Part shown: positions 7,127-10,405 of the stretch, one piece after another
Layout of the letters: every line of letters starts with the position of its first letter
How positions within the stretch are numbered: the stretch's first letter is position 1
Assembly (NCBI GenBank): GCA_003455565.1
Contig: DMQW01000390.1
Location: 1 to 10,405, forward strand
DNA: 10,405 nt
Source: Limisphaerales bacterium
GTDB taxonomy: Bacteria > Verrucomicrobiota > Verrucomicrobiia > Limisphaerales > UBA11358
Direction of reading: 5' to 3'
Program-made: the position numbers and the translations under genes
The notes under the pieces: model-generated
The model's database searches: none
Seen by the model: only the letters and a program-made list of their open reading frames with translations
What the model was told of the DNA's origin: nothing

Positions 7127-7210
7127 TTACTTTTTCAAAAACGCGCTGAACAAGTCAATCGGCAGCGGCAGGAACGTTGTCGTGTTGTGTTCGCTCGCCA
7201 TTTCGCGCAT
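7127..7210 (-). pseudogene. Orphan copy of the slipin C-terminal 27 codons plus stop
   Basis: These 84 bases match 7742-7825, the 3' end of the intact slipin gene, at 80 positions. The four differences (opposite 7748 and three others) are all third-codon changes that keep Ser, Thr, Asp and Lys. The copy therefore still encodes the identical peptide, from an ATG at 7210 through TTTFLPLPIDLF to a TAA at 7127-7129. Similarity ends at the stop codon on one side and at the ATG on the other. The ATG overlaps the antitoxin stop codon (TGATG), so translation of a 27-residue peptide is formally possible, but I take it as a remnant. Confidence 0.85.
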
Positions 7211-7409
7211 CAGCGGATGGCTTCCGCCAGTTCAATTTCTTTTTTGAGCAGGCGGTTCACAAGCTTGCCGACATCTTCGCCACGCTTGCCCGCGACTTTG
7301 CCGAGCACGCCTGCACCTTCGGCTCAAGATAAACCGGCAGATTCAGTTTCGCGTTCGGACGATAGAACCGACCGCGTTCGGCTTTTGAAAAATCATATTC
7401 TTTTTTCAT
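7210..7409 (-). pseudogene. Frameshifted RHH/CopG-like antitoxin of a BrnT-type module
   Basis: From ATG at 7409 the frame reads MKKEYDFSKAERGRFYRP and NAKLNLPVYLEPKVQA, the start of a widespread small antitoxin family found next to BrnT-type toxins. After that it drifts and stops at 7257. In the next frame the missing second half is intact, ending VGKLVNRLLKKEIELAEAIR and a TGA at 7210-7212. The span is 200 bases; adding one base near 7310 restores a 66-residue protein, so a single-base deletion (or sequencing error) explains it. The start overlaps the ancestral toxin stop by four bases (ATGA), the usual toxin-then-antitoxin order. Confidence 0.85.
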
Positions 7410-7714
7410 AATTTTCGATTTCGATATTGCGCGGCTTCTTTTCTGTCGACTTTGCGCGAGGAAATGATGCGGCAACTGGCCGCGCCGGTTTCCGTCTCGC
7501 GTCATGTATGACAAACTACCAGCAGTTGGTCGCGATTATCCAGTCCCAAAGTAATCCAGCAGTCTTCGTCGGTGCTGTGCTTTTGATCAAACAAGGACAT
7601 CGCTTCGGAGTCGCGGAAAACTGTCGCGGCATTTTCAAAACTGACGCCGTGCTTTTGAATGTTCGTCGCCGCTTTCCGAACATCCCACTCAAAATTATAT
7701 TCAAAATCGGCCAG
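7406..7714 (-). pseudogene. brnT: Decayed BrnT-type toxin (lost start, internal TGA)
   Basis: Read through one stop codon, this frame gives about 102 residues recognisable as a BrnT-like RNase toxin: FEWDVRKAATNIQKHGVSFE (8-27), NAATVFRD, then DEDCWITLGLDNRDQLLVVC and, after the stop, SCRIISSRKVDRKEAAQY. Two defects are visible. The codon where an initiating Met is expected is CTG at 7714-7712, with no ATG, GTG or TTG between it and the upstream in-frame TAA (7732-7730) and no ribosome binding site. Codon 71 is TGA (7504-7502), where homologues carry a residue between HT and RE. TGA ends other genes here, so recoding is unlikely. The frame would have ended at 7406, overlapping the antitoxin start. 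BrnT toxins inhibit growth by cleaving RNA and are neutralised by the co-encoded DNA-binding antitoxin; this copy should be inactive. Confidence 0.85.
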
Positions 7715-7741
7715 GAACTGCGAATCAGTTTAGCGACTCTT

Positions 7742-7825
7742 TTACTTCTTCAAAAACGCGCTGAACAAATCAATCGGCAGCGGCAGGAACGTCGTCGTGT
7801 TGTGTTCACTCGCCATTTCGCGCAT
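7742..7825 (-). repeat. Direct-repeat copy within the slipin 3' end
   Basis: Gene-linked partner of the 84-bp copy at 7127-7210, in the same orientation and offset by exactly 615 bases. The two copies enclose 531 bp that hold nothing but the decayed toxin-antitoxin pair. Confidence 0.9.
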
Positions 7826-8524
7826 GGTCTGGAGATAGCGCAGTTGCAGTGCGATCGGTTCCTTGGCGATCAACGCGGCGGCCTGCACCATTTTTTCGGC
7901 GGCTTGAAATTCGCCTTCCGCGTTCACGACTTTCGCGCGGCGTTCGCGTTCGGCCTCGGCCTGCTTGGCCATCGCGCGTTTCATGCTGTCTGGCAACGCC
8001 ACGTCTTTCACCTCGACTGCCGTGACTTTGATGCCCCACGGCTCGGTCTGCTTGTCAATGATCTCCTGCAATTTCTGGTTGATGATATCGCGTTGTGCCA
8101 GCAGGTCGTCCAACGGCGATTGACCGAGCACGCTGCGCAAGGTCGTCTGCGCGATGAGCGAAGTCGCCTTCCAGAAATTTTCCACCTTCACCACCGCCGC
8201 GTTCGGGTCCACGACGCGGAAATAAATCACCGCGTCCACCGTGGCCGGCACGTTGTCCTTGGTCATGACTTCCTGCTTGGGCACGTCAATGGTCACGACG
8301 CGCAAATCCATCTTCACCATCTTGTCCACGATGGGAATGAGAAAAATCAGCCCCGGCCCTTTCGCGCCTTGCAATTTGCCGAGCCGGAAAATCACGCCGC
8401 GTTCGTATTCGCGCAGAATGCGGATGGATTGCGGCAGAATAAAAATCGCCAGCACCACGACAACGATTATGATTGGCGCAAACACGCCAAACGCCTTCAT
8501 AAGTCCACTGATAATTTGTTCCAT
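7742..8524 (-). CDS. Slipin / stomatin-like SPFH membrane protein
   Basis: 260 residues. One N-terminal membrane segment (about 12-36, with the run APIIIVVVVLAIFIL) precedes the SPFH/band 7 domain (LREYERGVIFRLGKLQGAKG onward, with DVPKQEVMTKDNVPATVDA). A charged helical, coiled-coil-like stretch follows (MKRAMAKQAEAERERRAKV), and the end is the conserved hydrophobic tail TTTFLPLPIDLF. Slipins form oligomeric membrane scaffolds. The start is 12 bases after the stop of the NfeD-type protease gene, so the two form an operon; in Pyrococcus the homologous protease cleaves the C-terminal hydrophobic region of its stomatin partner. The last 84 bases are duplicated at 7127-7210. The gene itself is intact. 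Confidence 0.95.
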   Translation of the reverse strand: MEQIISGLMKAFGVFAPIIIVVVVLAIFILPQSIRILREYERGVIFRLGKLQGAKGPGLIFLIPIVDKMVKMDLRVVTIDVPKQEVMTKDNVPATVDAVIYFRVVDPNAAVVKVENFWKATSLIAQTTLRSVLGQSPLDDLLAQRDIINQKLQEIIDKQTEPWGIKVTAVEVKDVALPDSMKRAMAKQAEAERERRAKVVNAEGEFQAAEKMVQAAALIAKEPIALQLRYLQTMREMASEHNTTTFLPLPIDLFSAFLKK

Positions 8525-8530
8525 AATTTT

Positions 8531-8535
8531 TCTCC
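8531..8535 (-). promoter_or_regulatory. Ribosome binding site of slipin
   Basis: GGAGA on the minus strand, about six bases before the slipin ATG and immediately after the NfeD stop codon TAA. It is the clearest Shine-Dalgarno sequence in the window and supports the chosen start. Confidence 0.75.
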
Positions 8536-8536
8536 G

Positions 8537-9814
8537 TTATTGAGTTTTTGGTTTTACTTTCAAAGTCAGTCCGGTGATACCGACAATTTCAACTGTTTGT
8601 CCAGTTTCGACCGGAATTTCGCTCACGGCGTTCCATATTTCGCCTTCGATAAACACCTTGCCGCCCTGCGAGTCAATGCGCGATTGCGCGTTCACCGTCC
8701 GGCCAATCATCGCTTCGCGTCCGGTGCAGGCGGGTTTGAACTGCGCGCGGATTCCTTTGCCGACGACAAAAATGAAAAATGCCGTCGTGAGAATCGTTGC
8801 CGGAATGATCCACGCCAGCGATAAGCCGAAGCCCGGCTCGGCACTGCTGAACAGCATCATTGCGCCGAGGAAAAAAGCCGCGCTGCCGCCCGCCGTCAAC
8901 ACCCCATGCGTTGGCGAAAAAACGTCCGCGAGAAACAATGCGACCGCCAGCCCGATCAACACGAGTCCGGTGATGTTGACCGGCAGGATTGCCGACATAT
9001 ATAGCACGAGGATCAGCGCAATCGCCCCGACCACGCCCGGCAAAATCGCGCTCGGACTGCTCAACTCGCCCATGATTCCGTAAATCACCATCAGCATCAG
9101 GATGAACATCACTTCCGGCCGCAGGAATAGTTGGGAAAATTTCTCCCACGCGTTCATGGGAATTTCCACGACGGTTGCGCCGACGGTTTTCAACGCCTTG
9201 CCGTTGAATTCGCGTCCGTCAAGTTGCTTGAGCAGGTCCGGCAGGTCGTCCGCGATGAAATCAATCACGTTCGCGTCCAGCGCCTTTTCCGCAGTGGTCG
9301 CCACGCTTTGCACGACGGCGGACTTGGCCCATTCCACGTTGCGATTTCGTTTGTCCGCGATGGATTCGATGAAGCTGGAAGTGTAGTTCTCCAGTTTTTG
9401 TTTCATCACATCGTCGGTCTTTTCCGCGCTGCCACTCGCGCCGATCTCAACCGGATGCGCCGCGCCGATGCTGGAATGCGGTGCCATTACCGCCACGTCT
9501 GCCGCGAGCGTGATGAACACTCCCGCGCTGCCCGCGCTCGCCCCCGACGGCGCGACATAAACCACGGTCGGAATTTTTGCGGCATAAAAAGTCTGGACGA
9601 TTTGCTTGGTGGATTCGAGCAGGCCGCCCGGCGTGTCGAGCTGGATGATGAGGCACTCGTCGTGTTGCGCGGCGGCGGCGTCAACCGCGCGGGCGATATA
9701 ACTGGCCGTGGCCGGGCCGATGGCGCCATTAATTTTAATCAGCCCGACTTGCGCAGCGTTGACTGCCACGCTGAAGAAGATTCCGACCACCGCGATGAAA
9801 CGCCAGTGCCGCAT
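8537..9814 (-). CDS. nfeD: NfeD-family ClpP-class membrane serine protease
   Basis: 425 residues. Residues 1-21 are a signal peptide or anchor (HWRFIAVVGIFFSVAVNAA). Residues about 22-220 are a ClpP/crotonase-like protease domain with LDTPGG at 59-64 and the GASAGSAG serine loop at 91-98. By analogy to Pyrococcus PH1510 the dyad is S93 and K140 (in KLENY). About 235-370 hold four to five membrane segments. The C-terminal 60 residues (IGRTVNAQSRIDSQGGKVFI onward) are the NfeD OB-fold beta-barrel. This is the long, protease-bearing NfeD form, whose known partner is the stomatin/slipin encoded next, consistent with membrane protein quality control or scaffold processing. The gene starts 55 bases after the small cysteine-rich gene; GGAA about seven bases before the ATG is a weak ribosome binding site. 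Confidence 0.95.
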   Translation of the reverse strand: MRHWRFIAVVGIFFSVAVNAAQVGLIKINGAIGPATASYIARAVDAAAAQHDECLIIQLDTPGGLLESTKQIVQTFYAAKIPTVVYVAPSGASAGSAGVFITLAADVAVMAPHSSIGAAHPVEIGASGSAEKTDDVMKQKLENYTSSFIESIADKRNRNVEWAKSAVVQSVATTAEKALDANVIDFIADDLPDLLKQLDGREFNGKALKTVGATVVEIPMNAWEKFSQLFLRPEVMFILMLMVIYGIMGELSSPSAILPGVVGAIALILVLYMSAILPVNITGLVLIGLAVALFLADVFSPTHGVLTAGGSAAFFLGAMMLFSSAEPGFGLSLAWIIPATILTTAFFIFVVGKGIRAQFKPACTGREAMIGRTVNAQSRIDSQGGKVFIEGEIWNAVSEIPVETGQTVEIVGITGLTLKVKPKTQ

Positions 9815-9869
9815 AAATTTCCAAATCTGAACCTAACCTAACAAAAGCCGCCGCCACCGCAAAGGAAAC

Positions 9870-10028
9870 TTATTCAGCTTTCGTCATCACCGTGACCCGC
9901 GCAACGCAACCCGCCAGCGCCACGCAGTCGGGACAGAATTGACATCCGGCAATTTCCATCGCGCCGAACTGCCCGCACTCCTCGCACTTGGCATTTTCGG
10001 TGGCGGCGATTTCAGATTTTTGATTCAC
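9870..10028 (-). CDS. Small cysteine-rich (zinc-ribbon-like) protein overlapping trpE
   Basis: 52 residues, starting with GTG at 10028. Cysteines are C15, C18, C29, C32, C35 and C41: CEEC, then CQFCPDC, then AGC. Two CxxC pairs 11 residues apart are consistent with a small zinc ribbon. The GTG overlaps the trpE stop TGA by four bases (GTGA), which implies translational coupling to trpE and is the main reason to believe the gene is real. There is no signal peptide. I do not recognise a named family and give no function; a role linked to anthranilate synthase is only a positional guess. Confidence 0.7.
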   Translation of the reverse strand: MNQKSEIAATENAKCEECGQFGAMEIAGCQFCPDCVALAGCVARVTVMTKAE

Positions 10029-10405
10029 GCCTTGGAAAAACTTTCCGCCATCGCGATGGCTTTGCGCATCGCCATGGATTTATTAATGGTCTCCTGAAAT
10101 TCACCTTCCGGCGTCGAGTCGTTCACCCAGCCGCCGCCGGCCTGGACGTAGGCTTTGCCATCCTTGATGAGCGCGGTGCGGATGGTGATGCAGGTGTCGA
10201 GATTACCGTTGAATGAAAAATAGCCGACGCAGCCCGCATACGGCCCGCGCGCCGTCTGTTCGAGTTCGGAAATGATCTGCATCGCGCGGATTTTTGGCGC
10301 GCCACTGACCGTGCCTGCCGGAAAAGTTGCGCGCAGCAAATCATAAGGCGTTTTGTCGGCGGAAAGTTTTCCCTCGACCTGCGAGACGATGTGCATGACG
10401 TGGCT
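10025..10405 (-). CDS. trpE: Anthranilate synthase component I (TrpE), C-terminal part
   Basis: The last 126 codons are visible and the start lies beyond the right edge. The sequence shows the C-terminal chorismate-binding signatures: SHVMHIVSQVEGKL, TFPAGTVSGAPKIRAM, ELEQTARGPYAGCVGYF, LDTCITIRTALI and AGGGWVNDSTPEGEFQETINK. TrpE converts chorismate and glutamine-derived ammonia to anthranilate, the first step of tryptophan synthesis. The closely related PabB (4-amino-4-deoxychorismate synthase) shares these motifs. The C-terminal wording (GPYAGCVGYFSFNGNLDTCI) is more TrpE-like to me, but the deciding N-terminal region is missing. The stop overlaps the next gene's start. Confidence 0.9.
   Translation of the reverse strand, partial: SHVMHIVSQVEGKLSADKTPYDLLRATFPAGTVSGAPKIRAMQIISELEQTARGPYAGCVGYFSFNGNLDTCITIRTALIKDGKAYVQAGGGWVNDSTPEGEFQETINKSMAMRKAIAMAESFSKA

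Noticed and set aside
7502..7504. TGA in the toxin frame as a recoded sense codon
   Set aside because: TGA ends pilB, trpE and the TPR gene here, tryptophan is encoded by TGG, and the same module has two further lesions. A nonsense mutation is simpler.
7427..8824. A 465-codon plus-strand open frame across the toxin remnant, slipin and NfeD
   Set aside because: It is antisense to two well-supported genes, with His/Arg-rich low-information translation. Spanning several real genes on the other strand marks it as a shadow.

Overview
The window looks like chromosomal DNA of a fairly GC-rich Gram-negative bacterium. I favour Verrucomicrobiota (soil Pedosphaera/Limisphaerales-like), from the alpha-amylase/debranching-enzyme fusion, the FmdB variant and the short tandem repeats. 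This is an inference from remembered protein styles, not a database result. No tRNA, rRNA, CRISPR array, integrase or transposase is visible.

Layout. Positions 1-2823 (minus) hold the first 941 codons of a very large GH13 alpha-amylase/glycogen-debranching fusion that runs off the left edge. Divergent from it, 2968-5561 (plus) is a two-gene unit: a TPR protein with a free-standing GspE/PilB N-terminal-type domain, then a full PilB-type assembly ATPase. A proline-rich secreted protein of unknown function (5568-6575, minus) converges on pilB with a 6-bp gap. A small FmdB-type zinc-ribbon gene (6766-7011, minus) lies between two intergenic repeat blocks. The right third, all minus, reads from the right edge: the 3' end of trpE, a 52-residue cysteine-rich protein overlapping trpE by 4 bp, a ClpP-class NfeD membrane protease, and its slipin (SPFH) partner. 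The NfeD-slipin pair is the classic membrane protease/stomatin operon.

The most unusual stretch is 7059-7825. Directly downstream of slipin lies a decayed BrnT-type toxin/ribbon-helix-helix-type antitoxin pair with three lesions: no usable toxin start codon, an in-frame TGA in the toxin, and a one-base frameshift in the antitoxin. The pair is bracketed by two 84-bp direct copies of the slipin 3' end (7127-7210 and 7742-7825). These differ at four positions, all synonymous. That pattern suggests a small element entered the 3' end of the slipin gene and restored its reading frame, or that a slipin paralogue was lost here.

Two further classes of repeat recur. One is tandem 7-base repeats: three lie inside the GH13 gene (one cut by the window edge) and one in an intergenic gap, and the complete ones are four units (28 bp). 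The other is two inverted repeats, each arm made of three 9-base units, one on either side of the fmdB-like gene.
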